From an uncultured Bacteroidales bacterium (GTDB taxonomy: Bacteria; Bacteroidota; Bacteroidia; Bacteroidales; F082), in the NCBI GenBank assembly GCA_947166105.1, contig CAMVCZ010000007.1, positions 44,640 to 108,639 on the forward strand: a stretch of 64,000 nucleotides of DNA, written 5' to 3'. Positions 7,378 through 16,118 of this stretch are shown here, in pieces. Under the pieces are notes generated by a model. The model was not told the DNA's origin. It did not search any database and saw only the letters and a program-made list of their open reading frames with translations. Made by a program: the position numbers and the translations under genes. Numbering within the stretch: position 1 is the first letter of the stretch; each line of letters begins with the position of its first letter.

Positions 7378-9651
7378 TCACCGCGAAGTCACTTTATAAC
7401 GCCTGACCTTCCCATCTTTCCAAGAACATTCCACCACCTTGTCGCCACGGGCGCAAAGCCCTTTGAAATGGCCATCCTTCCATACCGAAGGCAAAGCGGG
7501 GAGCAATTCAATTCTTCCATCATGGCTTTGCAAAAGCATCTCGGCGATGCCAGCCGTGCCGCCGAAGTTGCCATCGATTTGGAACGGTGGATGGGCGCAA
7601 AAGAGGTTGGGATAGGTGCCTGCACGATGCTTGCCGTCAGGTCGGATAGCGGGTTCCAATAGGTTTCTCAAGAGTTGATAAGCATGGTCGCCGTCGCCGA
7701 GGCGTGCCCAAAAACAGATTTTCCACGCCCTCGACCAGCCTGTGCCTTCGTCGCCACGGCGGCGCAAGGTCTCGCGGCAGGCATCCATTAATTCCGGCGT
7801 TTTCGATTGGGTGAGCATCGTGCCGGGATACAGCCCAAACAAGTGCGACACATGCCTGTGCTTCGGCTCCACTTCCTTGTAATCCTTCAGCCATTCCTGC
7901 AAATAACCCGCCTCGCTGACCTGCATCGGCGGAAAATGGGATTTCGCTGCTTGCAGGCTTTCAGCAAAAGCCGCATCCACACCCAAAATCTCCGCCGACT
8001 GACAAACTGCATCATACAACTCACTGACAATCTGCACATCCATCGTGCTGCCCATGCATACACTGACGGCGGTGCTGTCGTTGAGCCAAAAGGCATTTTC
8101 GGGGGAAGTGGTCGGGGCGGTGACGAGCCAGCCGTGTTCGGGTTCCTCTATCATCGCATCGAGGAAAAACTGCGCGGCTTCTTTCATTAATGGATAGGCT
8201 TCTCGCAGAAAATCAACATCTTGAGTAAACTCGTAATGCTGCCAAGCGTGCAAAGCCAACCAAGCCCCGCCCGTGTTGGTTGCGCCCCAGGAGGGATGCT
8301 CGCCCGGCACGGTGAAGCCCCACGGATTGCAGACCACATGCGCCGTCCAACCTCGCGCTCCGTAAAAGTCGCGGGCGGTTTTGCTTCCCGAAGGCATCAG
8401 CCCTTCGGCAAAACAGATTAAGGGCAAATGCAGTTCCGAAAGGTTGCAGACCTCGCACGGCCAGTGGTTCATTTCGACATTGATATTCAGGTGATAGTCG
8501 CCGTTCCAAGGGGTTTGTATGGTGTTGGCCCACAGCCCTTGCAGGTTGGGCGGCAAAAGATCCTCTCGGGTGGAACTGATGAGCAAATAACGCCCGAAAT
8601 GGAAATAACACACGGGCAGCCAAGGGTCGTCGTTCACGAGGAAGTCTTTCCGATGGTCTTCCAAAGTAAGGTCTTGATTCTCTTTTGGTTCGCCAATCTG
8701 CAACTCCACGCGGTCAAATAGTTCGTGGTGAGCTTTCAGATGGTCTTTTTTCACGGCATCAAAGCCTTTTGCAATGGCCTTTTGCAGGTGTTCGTTGACA
8801 TAGATTTCAGGATTGTCGCACATAAAATCGGTGGCGGCACAAAAATAGATAATCGTTTCATTATTATCTGTAACCGACTGTGCTTTAGCGTAATACTTCA
8901 TTCCTTCCACGCCTTCAACACGGCTGTCCAGTTGGCCGCGCATAACAATACCGTCCGCATCGGTGAAGACTTCGGCTTTTTCGGGGCGGGAAAGGCTTAT
9001 TGTGAACGGAGCGCAGGTCGTTGGGCTTGTCGAAATGCCGTCATTGTTTTGGGTCGGCCCTTCGACAGGCTCAGGGACCTTAAGTTTAATCACCGCCACA
9101 TCATCCCGACGCGAAAGAAAAGCCTCGCGCTCATAATGTTGGCCACCTTTTTCAAAAGAAACCTTGTGGATAGCATCGTTGAGGCAAAGTGTTCTTTTAT
9201 AATTGGTTACAGAATCGGCATTAGGATAATGATAATTAATTGTCATGTTGCCCAAGGTCTGGTAGCAGCCGAAGGGGACTTTGGCACCTTGTCCGTGGCC
9301 CGAGCCTTCGCCGCCACAGACAAAAGTCTCGTACATCAGGTTTTGGGCTTCGTCGTTCTTGCCTTCTTTCAACAGCCTTTGGATTTCGGGCAACGATTCC
9401 AAAGCCTTGGGGTTGCTGTCATCGCTTGGTGCGCCGCTCCATAAAGTGATGTCGTTCAGCACGATGGTTTCCTTTTCAATGCCGCCGTCAGGCATCATAC
9501 CGAGATGTCCGTTGCCCAAAGGGAAACATTCTTCCCAGATTTGGGCGGGTTGGGTCATAACCAAGTTCCATTGTTCCTTTTCAACTTGCTCATTACAAGC
9601 GAATAAGAAGAAAGAAAGAACAAATATCCATAATAGTTTCTTCATATTCAT
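7378..9651 (-). CDS. GH95 alpha-L-fucosidase lipoprotein
   Basis: A 757-residue protein with a lipoprotein signal (FLFACN), the usual length of GH95. The N-terminal domain has the family pattern [18 protein letters not shown]. The catalytic (alpha/alpha)6 domain has [24 protein letters not shown] (likely general acid Glu) and [18 protein letters not shown]95 enzymes remove alpha-1,2-linked fucose or galactose from host or plant glycans, here probably at the cell surface or in the periplasm. No SusC/SusD pair is adjacent. A REP-like insert (9019-9074) adds about 20 codons that break the conserved beta-sheet domain. Two identical-type inverted repeats lie upstream. The start could also be 9645. 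Confidence 0.9.
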   Translation of the reverse strand: MNMKKLLWIFVLSFFLFACNEQVEKEQWNLVMTQPAQIWEECFPLGNGHLGMMPDGGIEKETIVLNDITLWSGAPSDDSNPKALESLPEIQRLLKEGKNDEAQNLMYETFVCGGEGSGHGQGAKVPFGCYQTLGNMTINYHYPNADSVTNYKRTLCLNDAIHKVSFEKGGQHYEREAFLSRRDDVAVIKLKVPEPVEGPTQNNDGISTSPTTCAPFTISLSRPEKAEVFTDADGIVMRGQLDSRVEGVEGMKYYAKAQSVTDNNETIIYFCAATDFMCDNPEIYVNEHLQKAIAKGFDAVKKDHLKAHHELFDRVELQIGEPKENQDLTLEDHRKDFLVNDDPWLPVCYFHFGRYLLISSTREDLLPPNLQGLWANTIQTPWNGDYHLNINVEMNHWPCEVCNLSELHLPLICFAEGLMPSGSKTARDFYGARGWTAHVVCNPWGFTVPGEHPSWGATNTGGAWLALHAWQHYEFTQDVDFLREAYPLMKEAAQFFLDAMIEEPEHGWLVTAPTTSPENAFWLNDSTAVSVCMGSTMDVQIVSELYDAVCQSAEILGVDAAFAESLQAAKSHFPPMQVSEAGYLQEWLKDYKEVEPKHRHVSHLFGLYPGTMLTQSKTPELMDACRETLRRRGDEGTGWSRAWKICFWARLGDGDHAYQLLRNLLEPAIRPDGKHRAGTYPNLFCAHPPFQIDGNFGGTAGIAEMLLQSHDGRIELLPALPSVWKDGHFKGLCARGDKVVECSWKDGKVRRYKVTSR
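9019..9074. repeat. REP-like inverted pair inside the GH95 gene
   Basis: GTTGGGCTTGTCGAAATG (9020-9037) and CTTCGACAGGCTCAGGG (9060-9076) face each other. The segment is translated in frame as [19 protein letters not shown], an atypical non-repetitive linker in the protein. Confidence 0.6.
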
Positions 9652-9664
9652 TATTCTTTTGGAA

Positions 9665-9691
9665 AAATAAGCACATTATTTCCGCTTATTT
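9665..9691. promoter_or_regulatory. Candidate operator, copy 1, GH95 leader
   Basis: AAATAAGC (9665-9672) and GCTTATTT (9684-9691) flank an 11-base spacer. It lies directly downstream of the -7 element, where a bound repressor could block the GH95 promoter. Confidence 0.45.
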
Positions 9692-9693
9692 TG

Positions 9694-9701
9694 CAAAAAT
9701 A
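9694..9701 (-). promoter_or_regulatory. -7 element of the GH95 gene
   Basis: TATTTTTG on the minus strand, 43 bases before the ATG at 9651. Confidence 0.55.
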
Positions 9702-9798
9702 GGTATTTTTAGTGAAAAACAAGACAAAATTAAACATTATCAATTCTTGTTTTTCCATTATATTTATTTGATAAACAAATATTTACAATCACTTTTCC

Positions 9799-9825
9799 AA
9801 ATAAGCAGTTTTTATCCGCTTATTT
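9799..9825. promoter_or_regulatory. Candidate operator, copy 2, upstream of GH95
   Basis: Same arms (AAATAAGC, GCTTATTT) and same 11-base spacer as 9665..9691, 134 bp further upstream; the spacer ends in the shared ATCC/TTCC. Two equal sites suggest a specific DNA-binding protein. Confidence 0.45.
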
Positions 9826-9876
9826 TTCCAATGGAGGAAATTTAAGATCCAGCATTACCATCGTCACCCCGACCAT

Positions 9877-9912
9877 CAAAAAAACGGCGCCGAAATCTTC
9901 CAGCGCCGTCTT
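9877..9912 (-). terminator. Terminator of the LRR gene
   Basis: Minus-strand ACGGCGC and GCGCCGT pair around a 12-base loop and are followed by TTTTTTT, 25 bases after the stop of the gene at 9937..12480. Confidence 0.75.
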
Positions 9913-9936
9913 TCAATTGCAAGTTCAAGATGGATA

Positions 9937-12480
9937 TTATTCGATGACAATCCGCTGCGTCTTCACTTCATCGCCTTTGATGAGCCGCAAAACGTACACG
10001 CCTTGAGTCATCCCATTGGTGGAAATGTTGCGTGCAACATCCGCACTAACAATGATATGCCCTGCCATATCCACGATTTGCAGCGTGGCATCGGCATTGG
10101 CATCCGAAACGATGATGCTTCCATTGCTAATGAAGGCAAAAGGCGCTCCATCGTCGCCGTCAGCGTCCCCGCTGACGGAAAACACGAGGCGGAAACGGGA
10201 GGCGTAGTCAGTCGTTTTGGCAGTGAAGGTGTAAGTGGCGGGTTGGGAATCCCCCTTGCCCCCTTTGCAAAGGGGGAGCAGGTCGATGTCGGTGCCGGTT
10301 AGGTTGTCAATAAGGTGCAGATAGTCAAACTCCGCGTTCTCGGCTTTGATGCTGATTGTGTATTCCCCATTCTCCGTGGCCTCAAAGTTCAGCGGCATTT
10401 CGCCCTGCTTCTCGGCGCAGGCAATGGCGTAATCTTCATTGCCTTGCGGAATGTAGAGTTTCGCGTTGTCCTTGTTGAAAACGAACTTGCCCAATTCGTC
10501 ACCTTCGTTGAAACTCACGATGGCCTTGTCTAAAACGGCTGCTGAGCTTGTCGAAGCACCGCGTGTGTTGGTTTGCGCAACCGCGATTTGTAATGAGCCG
10601 TTGTTTTGGCCTTGCGTTTCGGGTGCGGTCTTGCTGAAGGTAACAGACTCGCCCGTGTTCTCCGCTTTCACCATTACGCCCGTGCAAGCGGGAATGGCCG
10701 TTTCCATTGAAACCGCAACCGGCTCGATGGCCGAGCCGTCTTCGTTCATCGTGTAGTAACTCTTGTTGGCATAGGCACTAACGGGGAACGGATTGCCCAC
10801 CAAATTCCAACCTGCAAAAGAGGCATTGGCATCATAGACAAGTTCCACATTTTTCGTTTCGTCCTCATTGAACGTGTCTTTAAAAATGAGGTTCACTTCT
10901 TCGGCATTGGCGTATAGGTAGCCTTGGCCATTCACGAGATTGAAGTTGTTAGCCTTATAGTTTCTCCATTCGGCGTTTTCGGTTTGGTCGAAACGGTAGA
11001 GGTCGTATGTGCCAGTAGTGGGAATCATGTCGTCGATTTCAGTTGGAGCGGTGTTTTCTGCAAGTGGTGAGGCGATGAAATGCCATCCACCGTTTTCGCT
11101 ATGGGCTGAGATAGTGGTGTGTGAAATTGGTTGCATTTTGTGTGCATAAAAACTCCAATTTGTAGTTGTTTTATAATCTTCCAATGATTCATAGGGAACA
11201 TACATAACATAGTTTGAGTTAACGGAGAAAGGGAATGCACTATATGCCAGCACTGGAATCTCAACTGATAATACAGTAACAGTATTGAGGCTTCTACAAT
11301 TATATGCAAAGTAGTTTCCTATTGATTCCACAGATTTACCTATTGTGATAGAAGAAAGGTTTGTACAACCATCAAACAGGCTTTCGTTTATTGAAGTCAA
11401 TGAATTGCCAATAGTTGCAGAAACAAGTCCATTACAATATCTAAAACTCCCTTGGCCTATTTCGATTACTGAGTTTGGAATTATCAAAGATCCAGTAAAG
11501 CCCCAACAATTATTAAAACAATCTTCGCCAATCGATGTTACCGAATTGGACAGGATTATGCCATCAAAGCCATAACAACTATGGAAAGCCCTGTTACCTA
11601 TCGATGTGACAGCATTAGGGATTATTAAAGATCCAGCGAAGCCACAACAGTTTCTGAATGCGACTTCTCCAATTATAGTCAACGAATCACTAAGATTCAA
11701 TGTGCCATTAAAATTGCTGCAATTATAAAAAGCATAACCACCAATTGATGTAACCGTATTGGGAATTGACAGAGAACCTGTAAAGCCACTACAATCTTGA
11801 AATGTGGTTCGATTAATTGTAACGAGTGTGTTTGGTAGAGTAAGGGAACCATCAAAACCGCTACATTCTCTAAATGCACCTTCACCGATAGTTGTTACAG
11901 AATTTGGTATTATTAGGCTACCTGAAAAACCACTGCATTGAAAGAAAGCATAGGATTCAATAGTTTCTACCGAATTAGGGATACATAAGTCTCCAATGAA
12001 CCCATTGCAACCTTGAAAAGCACCATGAAAAAAGCCTCCCCCTATGGTAGTTACCGAGTTTGGAATGACCAAGTTTCCATTAAAACCACTACACCCAGAA
12101 AATGCACTGGAGCTTATAGTACTCACAGAGTTTGGAATAATCAAAGAACCTGTAAGACCATTACAATTATAAAAAGCACATTGTCCAATAGAGGATACCA
12201 AATAATCATTATCATTATAACGGACAATTGAAGGCAAAACAATAATCCCAATGGGCTTTTCATCACTATTGGGCCAAGGATTAAATGGATTTGAATACTC
12301 TCCTGGATATGTCAACTCCACATAATGGTTTTCAGCATCAATTATGTTGTAATACAATGTCTGCCCCGTTTCACAAACCGCCGAAAAATCGTATGCATAC
12401 GTTTTCCCAGCCACTCCTAAAAGCAGCGCAATCATCACGGCTTTAGCCGTCATTCCAAATTGTAAAAATCTCTTTTTCAT
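9937..12480 (-). CDS. BspA-like leucine-rich-repeat protein with T9SS sorting domain
   Basis: An 847-residue protein: signal peptide (ending near TYA), then about 13 BspA/LRR_5 repeats of 23 residues between roughly 80 and 400 (pattern GSLIIPNSVTTIGxxAF). A middle beta-rich region follows (GGWHFIASPLAENTAPTE, about 475-650). The end is a type A T9SS sorting domain (LQIVDMAGHIIVSADV, GVYVLRLI, TQRIVIE). BspA-type LRR proteins act in adhesion to host or other cells; the sorting domain predicts export through the outer membrane by T9SS and surface attachment. A REP-like core at 10542-10556 codes for part of the low-complexity segment RGASTSSAA. The repeats make short-read assembly errors possible, though the frame is intact. 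Confidence 0.85.
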   Translation of the reverse strand: MKKRFLQFGMTAKAVMIALLLGVAGKTYAYDFSAVCETGQTLYYNIIDAENHYVELTYPGEYSNPFNPWPNSDEKPIGIIVLPSIVRYNDNDYLVSSIGQCAFYNCNGLTGSLIIPNSVSTISSSAFSGCSGFNGNLVIPNSVTTIGGGFFHGAFQGCNGFIGDLCIPNSVETIESYAFFQCSGFSGSLIIPNSVTTIGEGAFRECSGFDGSLTLPNTLVTINRTTFQDCSGFTGSLSIPNTVTSIGGYAFYNCSNFNGTLNLSDSLTIIGEVAFRNCCGFAGSLIIPNAVTSIGNRAFHSCYGFDGIILSNSVTSIGEDCFNNCWGFTGSLIIPNSVIEIGQGSFRYCNGLVSATIGNSLTSINESLFDGCTNLSSITIGKSVESIGNYFAYNCRSLNTVTVLSVEIPVLAYSAFPFSVNSNYVMYVPYESLEDYKTTTNWSFYAHKMQPISHTTISAHSENGGWHFIASPLAENTAPTEIDDMIPTTGTYDLYRFDQTENAEWRNYKANNFNLVNGQGYLYANAEEVNLIFKDTFNEDETKNVELVYDANASFAGWNLVGNPFPVSAYANKSYYTMNEDGSAIEPVAVSMETAIPACTGVMVKAENTGESVTFSKTAPETQGQNNGSLQIAVAQTNTRGASTSSAAVLDKAIVSFNEGDELGKFVFNKDNAKLYIPQGNEDYAIACAEKQGEMPLNFEATENGEYTISIKAENAEFDYLHLIDNLTGTDIDLLPLCKGGKGDSQPATYTFTAKTTDYASRFRLVFSVSGDADGDDGAPFAFISNGSIIVSDANADATLQIVDMAGHIIVSADVARNISTNGMTQGVYVLRLIKGDEVKTQRIVIE
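10542..10556. repeat. REP-like core inside the LRR gene
   Basis: CTGAGCTTGTCGAAG, one mismatch to the complement of the core at 3257-3271. It lies in the segment encoding RGASTSSAA, between conserved parts. Confidence 0.5.
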
Positions 12481-12551
12481 TTTATTAGTGTTTAATTGTT
12501 ATTGTTCATTTTCAACCGACATAAAAAACAGCGTGGAATCAATCCCTTGCC

Positions 12552-12669
12552 TGAACCTCGGGTTACCACGCCCACACCTCAAACAAGTTTTCCACGCCGT
12601 AGCAACTACGGCATTTGTAACTTGTCTTTGAGGTGTCCCCGAAGGGACTGGGTGGTAAATTGAGGTTCA
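12552..12669. repeat. 118-bp MITE-like nested palindrome
   Basis: Ends are TGAACCTC (12552) and GAGGTTCA (12662-12669). Inside are ACACCTCAAACAAGTT against AACTTGTCTTTGAGGTGT and a central GCCGTAG/CTACGGC hairpin. No ORF. This looks like a non-autonomous palindromic element between the LRR gene and the second toxin-antitoxin pair. No clear target-site duplication was seen. Confidence 0.6.
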
Positions 12670-12868
12670 AAGAACAGCACAATTGCTATTTTTTTAATAT
12701 TTCTATTTCCGTCGGATGCGCCCAATGCGCTGTAATCATTCGTTTATTGTTTGGTTAGACTTTCGTTTGTGAAGGCAAAAGTAGGAAGAAATTCGTTTGC
12801 TTGGCACGAACTGGACACAAATCTTCCAAAAATCTGCCGGAAAACCGTTGCTGTCGGGAGAATATTGT

Positions 12869-12876
12869 TACTTTTG
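12869..12876 (+). promoter_or_regulatory. -7 element of the second toxin-antitoxin pair
   Basis: TACTTTTG 29 bases before the ATG at 12905; the flanks match those of the first pair's promoter (6190-6230). Confidence 0.55.
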
Positions 12877-12904
12877 CGGTCGGAAACAAAAAAAATGCTG
12901 GATT

Positions 12905-13159
12905 ATGACGACATTTGCTCTGAACAATCTTTGGAACTACCTGCAAGGGCTGATGCTCTCGCAAAGCGAGCGCGAATGGTTGGTGAGGAAACTCTCTGAA
13001 CCGGTGGAGAAAATTGCCGATATTGAAAAGGAAGAACCAGTCAGCCAGACATTGAAGGACTTGGTCATTCCTGACAAACTGCGTCGCAAGCGCGGATGCA
13101 TCAAACTGACGGAAGAGGATTTGAAAGACGAACACATCCAATACCTTTTGAACCGATGA
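12905..13159 (+). CDS. Putative antitoxin of the second PIN pair
   Basis: An 84-residue charged protein (MTTFALNNLWNYLQGLMLSQ). The stop overlaps the start of the PIN gene (ATGA, 13156-13159) just as in the pair at 6248-7005. A longer in-frame start at 12797 is less likely because it lies upstream of the -7 element. The protein is shorter than, and only loosely similar to, the 114-residue partner in the first pair. Function is inferred from position. Confidence 0.6.
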   Translation: MTTFALNNLWNYLQGLMLSQSEREWLVRKLSEPVEKIADIEKEEPVSQTLKDLVIPDKLRRKRGCIKLTEEDLKDEHIQYLLNR

Positions 13160-13563
13160 AGCGCGTTTTTCTCGACACAAACATTTTGCTTGACTTTGGA
13201 CTGGGACGCAAAGGTGCCGAAGAAGCGGAAAAAATTCTCGCCCTTGGGTTAGCGGGAGTTATTGAGATTTGCGCCTCATACCTTTCGTATGCCAACATGG
13301 GATTCATACTGAGGCATCATCCCAAGGAGGAAATCTATGATTTGGTCGCCCAAATGCGCGAAGATGTACTGGTGCTTCCCACCGATGCCGTCCAACTTGA
13401 CAAAGGACTGGCGCTTTTCGCCAACGACTTTGAGGATGCTTTGCAATATCAATGTGCCAAAGCCAATGGCTGCGATGTCATTATTACAAACAACGGGAAA
13501 GATTATGCCGAATTCTGCGACTTGCCCTTTATGACCGCCGCTGAATTTTTGAAGGGATTATGA
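13156..13563 (+). CDS. PIN-domain ribonuclease toxin, second copy
   Basis: A 135-residue PIN protein starting MKRVFLDTNILLDFGLG. Conserved acidic residues occur in FLDTN, NDFEDALQY and GCDVIITNN. From about residue 98 it is nearly identical to the PIN protein at 6589..7005 (QYQCAKANGCDVIITNN, then AEFCDLPFMTA), while the first 95 residues share only the PIN pattern. The start at 13156 overlaps the antitoxin stop. Confidence 0.85.
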   Translation: MKRVFLDTNILLDFGLGRKGAEEAEKILALGLAGVIEICASYLSYANMGFILRHHPKEEIYDLVAQMREDVLVLPTDAVQLDKGLALFANDFEDALQYQCAKANGCDVIITNNGKDYAEFCDLPFMTAAEFLKGL

Positions 13564-13619
13564 TACCCTATATTGCGTTGGATGCCCGAGTCTTATCAAT
13601 CATAGCATAGCCCAAATGG

Positions 13620-13940
13620 TTATACTGCTATTCCAGTTTGCATTACATCATCGTAAAGAATGCTATCCTCATGGTCTTCCATAAGCACAGGCTCGATGAG
13701 GCTGGTCACCGCATGTCCATCGCGAACAAGATTGACCGACTGTTGCAGCCATTCCTCGTCGTTCACATTGGGGATGATTACCGCCACATCAATATCGCTC
13801 CAAGGGTTGGGAGAACCTTTGGCGTATGAGCCATAAAGCATGACCTTCAGTTGTCCGTCGAACCGAGGGGCTATCAGTTGCTTGTAGCGTCTAACGAGTT
13901 GGAGGACTTCTTCAAGGCTGAGTATTCTTGGAGTATCCAT
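13620..13940 (-). CDS. MNT-type minimal nucleotidyltransferase, antitoxin
   Basis: A 106-residue protein with the nucleotidyltransferase signature GSYAKGSPNPWSDIDVAV (GS motif plus DxD) at about 37-54. It overlaps the upstream HEPN gene by 67 bp. In HEPN/MNT toxin-antitoxin pairs the MNT protein neutralises the HEPN ribonuclease, in studied cases by adding AMP to it. The 3' end converges with the second PIN gene. Confidence 0.85.
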   Translation of the reverse strand: MDTPRILSLEEVLQLVRRYKQLIAPRFDGQLKVMLYGSYAKGSPNPWSDIDVAVIIPNVNDEEWLQQSVNLVRDGHAVTSLIEPVLMEDHEDSILYDDVMQTGIAV

Positions 13941-14311
13941 TGCTTGAATTGTTTGGTTTGTTCAACTATGCTATGGCAAGTCTCTTCATTCAGTGCCAAT
14001 GCTATGCGTTGCTTGTGTTCGAGATAGCGGGCAGCGATGTACATAGGGCTCATCTGCTCAATGAAATCTTTTTGACTGTCGCTCAATTTGTCTATCAGCC
14101 CGCAGCCTTCCAACAATCGCCAATGGTCGTGCAGATAAGGCGGGTCGTCGTCGCGTGTGCCACACCAAAAAGCCTTGATGACTTTTTCCAATGCTTGATG
14201 GAACTCGAAAGCAACATAAAGCCACCGGCCTCCCTGTTGCATCCATTCAGCGGCATCGATGTCACGGTCAACAATTTCGAGCCATTTCTGCATTCTGCTT
14301 ACATTTGCCAT
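13874..14311 (-). CDS. HEPN-domain protein, toxin of a HEPN/MNT pair
   Basis: A 145-residue helical protein with the HEPN features FEFHQALEKVIKAF and YIAARYLEHKQR near residue 95. The R-to-H distance in that motif (RYLEH) is shorter than the usual R-x4-6-H, so ribonuclease activity is not certain. It is the first gene of the pair and overlaps the MNT gene by 67 bp. A TATTTTTG element lies at 14341-14348. Confidence 0.8.
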   Translation of the reverse strand: MANVSRMQKWLEIVDRDIDAAEWMQQGGRWLYVAFEFHQALEKVIKAFWCGTRDDDPPYLHDHWRLLEGCGLIDKLSDSQKDFIEQMSPMYIAARYLEHKQRIALALNEETCHSIVEQTKQFKQWILQEYSALKKSSNSLDATSN

Positions 14312-14340
14312 AGTCGTGCTATTCTCTTACTTTGTGGAGG

Positions 14341-14348
14341 CAAAAATA
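14341..14348 (-). promoter_or_regulatory. -7 element of the HEPN/MNT pair
   Basis: TATTTTTG on the minus strand, 30 bases before the ATG at 14311. Confidence 0.55.
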
Positions 14349-14395
14349 CATATTTTTCACGAAAAAGCCCTAAAGTCATTCAAAATCTTCATATT

Positions 14396-16024
14396 TCAAA
14401 ACCCCGCCAACTCCATCGTCACCGTGGGAATCAGCAAGATGCCGCCGAGGATGACCAAGACGAGAATGAATTTCCAGATGAAACGCACCCATTTGTCCCA
14501 CGGGATGCGGGCCACGCCGAGGGCGGCCATCAAAACGCCGCTGGTGGGCGTAATCATATTGGTGAAGCCGTCGCCAAACTGGAAGGCCACCACCGTGGCT
14601 TGGCGCGAAATGCCAATCAAGTCGCTGAAGGGTGCCATAATGGGCATAGTGATGGCAGCCTTGGCCGAACCGCTGGGAATCACGATGTTAATCAAGGTTT
14701 GGATGCCGTACATGATTTCCGCCGAGGCGATTTTGCCCATGTCGCTCATCGAGCGGGAAAGGCCGTAAAGAATCGTGTCGATGATGCCGCCGTCCTGCAA
14801 AATGATGACGATGCCGCCCGCCAAGCCGACGATGACCGCCGCCGAAAGGATGTCGCCCATGCCTTCGAGGAACAGTTTCGCAATGTCGCTGGCAGTTTTA
14901 TCAACGGCCAATCCGCTGGCGATGCCCAAGACCAAAAACAGCGACGCGATTTCCATGATGTACCACTCGTAGCCCAACACGCCAATCACCAAGAAATAAA
15001 CCGTCGCGAAAAGCAACGTGAGCACAAAATAATGCACCGTTTTCCGCAAGGTGACGAGGCTCAAAAGCACGAACACCGCCGTCCCGATAGGCAGCAAAGG
15101 CAAAGTGGTTTCGCTGTTGCCGATTTTGAGGGTGGTTTGCGGATAAAGAATTGAGAATGTTATTAATACCGCCGTCAGGAAGGCGAAAACGAACCAAGCC
15201 TTGCGCGGCGTGTGGCGTTCCATTTCCTCTTCGGGCACCTCGGCCATCTTGCGCCAATAGGCATCATCCTCGTACATAATGGACGACTGCGGGTTTTTCT
15301 TCACTTTTCGGGCATAGAGCAACACAAACACAATGCCCACCACGGTCAAAATGGCCCAGCAGACGGCGCGGTAGCCAATACCCGTGAACAACGGAATGTC
15401 GGCAATGCCCTGCGCGATGCCGATGGTGAACGGGTTGAGCATAGCACCCGAAAAACCGATGTGCGCTGCCACATACACCATGCAAAGGCCCACAATGCTG
15501 TCGTAACCCATCGAAACGGCCAACGGAATGATTATCAGCGTAAAAGCAATGGTTTCCTCGCTCATTCCGAACACGCTCCCGAAAAGGCTGAACAGCAACA
15601 TCACCAAAATGATAACGATGTTGTTCACCCCGATTTTCCGCATTAATGCGCTGCTTTCGAGGCGTTTGGTGAATTTCAGAAACGAGAGGATTCCCATATC
15701 GATGGCGCGGCTCTTGTTCATAATCCAGAACGCGCCACCTATGATTAATATGAACACGATGATGTTGGACTGCTTGACGAAGCCCTTGTAGAACGCCGAA
15801 AACACCTGCCACGTTTGCGGCTCGGGATGAAATTCTGCGGTCACTGAGCCTGTCGAAGGGCCGCTTTCCGGCAGTTGATTCGCGTAATAGAATTTCATCA
15901 CCGTTTCGCCGCCGACTTGTTCCTGCACATATTTCCCCGGCGGGATAATCCAAGTGAGCACCGCCGCAACGACGATGATAAAGAAAACGATGACAAAAGT
16001 ATGTGGGACTTTGCGCTTTTTCAT
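14396..16024 (-). CDS. YfcC-family membrane transporter
   Basis: A 542-residue protein with a start typical of the family (MKKRKVPHTFVIVFF, WIIPPGKY), about 12 hydrophobic segments and a conserved end (QFGDGFTNMITPTSGVLMAA). It belongs to the YfcC/DcuC group of ion transporters, predicted to move amino acids or dicarboxylates with antiport of a product or cation; the substrate cannot be read from sequence. The periplasmic loop after the first membrane segment carries a REP-derived insert (PESGPSTGSVTA) from 15844-15858. It is divergently placed from the peptidase at 16119; a role with peptide breakdown products is only suggested. Confidence 0.85.
   Translation of the reverse strand: MKKRKVPHTFVIVFFIIVVAAVLTWIIPPGKYVQEQVGGETVMKFYYANQLPESGPSTGSVTAEFHPEPQTWQVFSAFYKGFVKQSNIIVFILIIGGAFWIMNKSRAIDMGILSFLKFTKRLESSALMRKIGVNNIVIILVMLLFSLFGSVFGMSEETIAFTLIIIPLAVSMGYDSIVGLCMVYVAAHIGFSGAMLNPFTIGIAQGIADIPLFTGIGYRAVCWAILTVVGIVFVLLYARKVKKNPQSSIMYEDDAYWRKMAEVPEEEMERHTPRKAWFVFAFLTAVLITFSILYPQTTLKIGNSETTLPLLPIGTAVFVLLSLVTLRKTVHYFVLTLLFATVYFLVIGVLGYEWYIMEIASLFLVLGIASGLAVDKTASDIAKLFLEGMGDILSAAVIVGLAGGIVIILQDGGIIDTILYGLSRSMSDMGKIASAEIMYGIQTLINIVIPSGSAKAAITMPIMAPFSDLIGISRQATVVAFQFGDGFTNMITPTSGVLMAALGVARIPWDKWVRFIWKFILVLVILGGILLIPTVTMELAGF
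15844..15858. repeat. REP-like core inside the transporter gene
   Basis: CTGAGCCTGTCGAAG, exact complement of the core at 3257-3271 and 9060-9074; read in frame as part of SGPSTGSVT in an extracytoplasmic loop. Confidence 0.6.
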
Positions 16025-16042
16025 GGGATGTCAAATTTTGGG

Positions 16043-16050
16043 CAAAGGTA
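16043..16050 (-). promoter_or_regulatory. -7 element of the YfcC-type gene
   Basis: TACCTTTG on the minus strand, 19 bases before the ATG at 16024. Confidence 0.55.
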
Positions 16051-16063
16051 TTGAAATTATCCC

Positions 16064-16071
16064 TATTTTTG
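16064..16071 (+). promoter_or_regulatory. -7 element of the S9 peptidase gene
   Basis: TATTTTTG, 48 bases before the ATG at 16119, back to back with the leftward promoter. Confidence 0.55.
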
Positions 16072-16118
16072 TCGCCAAATCGAAAAATCAACGAAGTAAA
16101 ATATCAATTTGAACAAAA

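Noticed and set aside
7378..12480. Polysaccharide utilisation locus around GH95
   Set aside because: No SusC/SusD pair, no hybrid two-component or sigma/anti-sigma regulator nearby.
13928..15154. 408-codon plus-strand open frame
   Set aside because: Antisense to HEPN and the YfcC-type transporter; composition (His/Gln/Asp-rich) is that of a shadow frame in GC-rich DNA.
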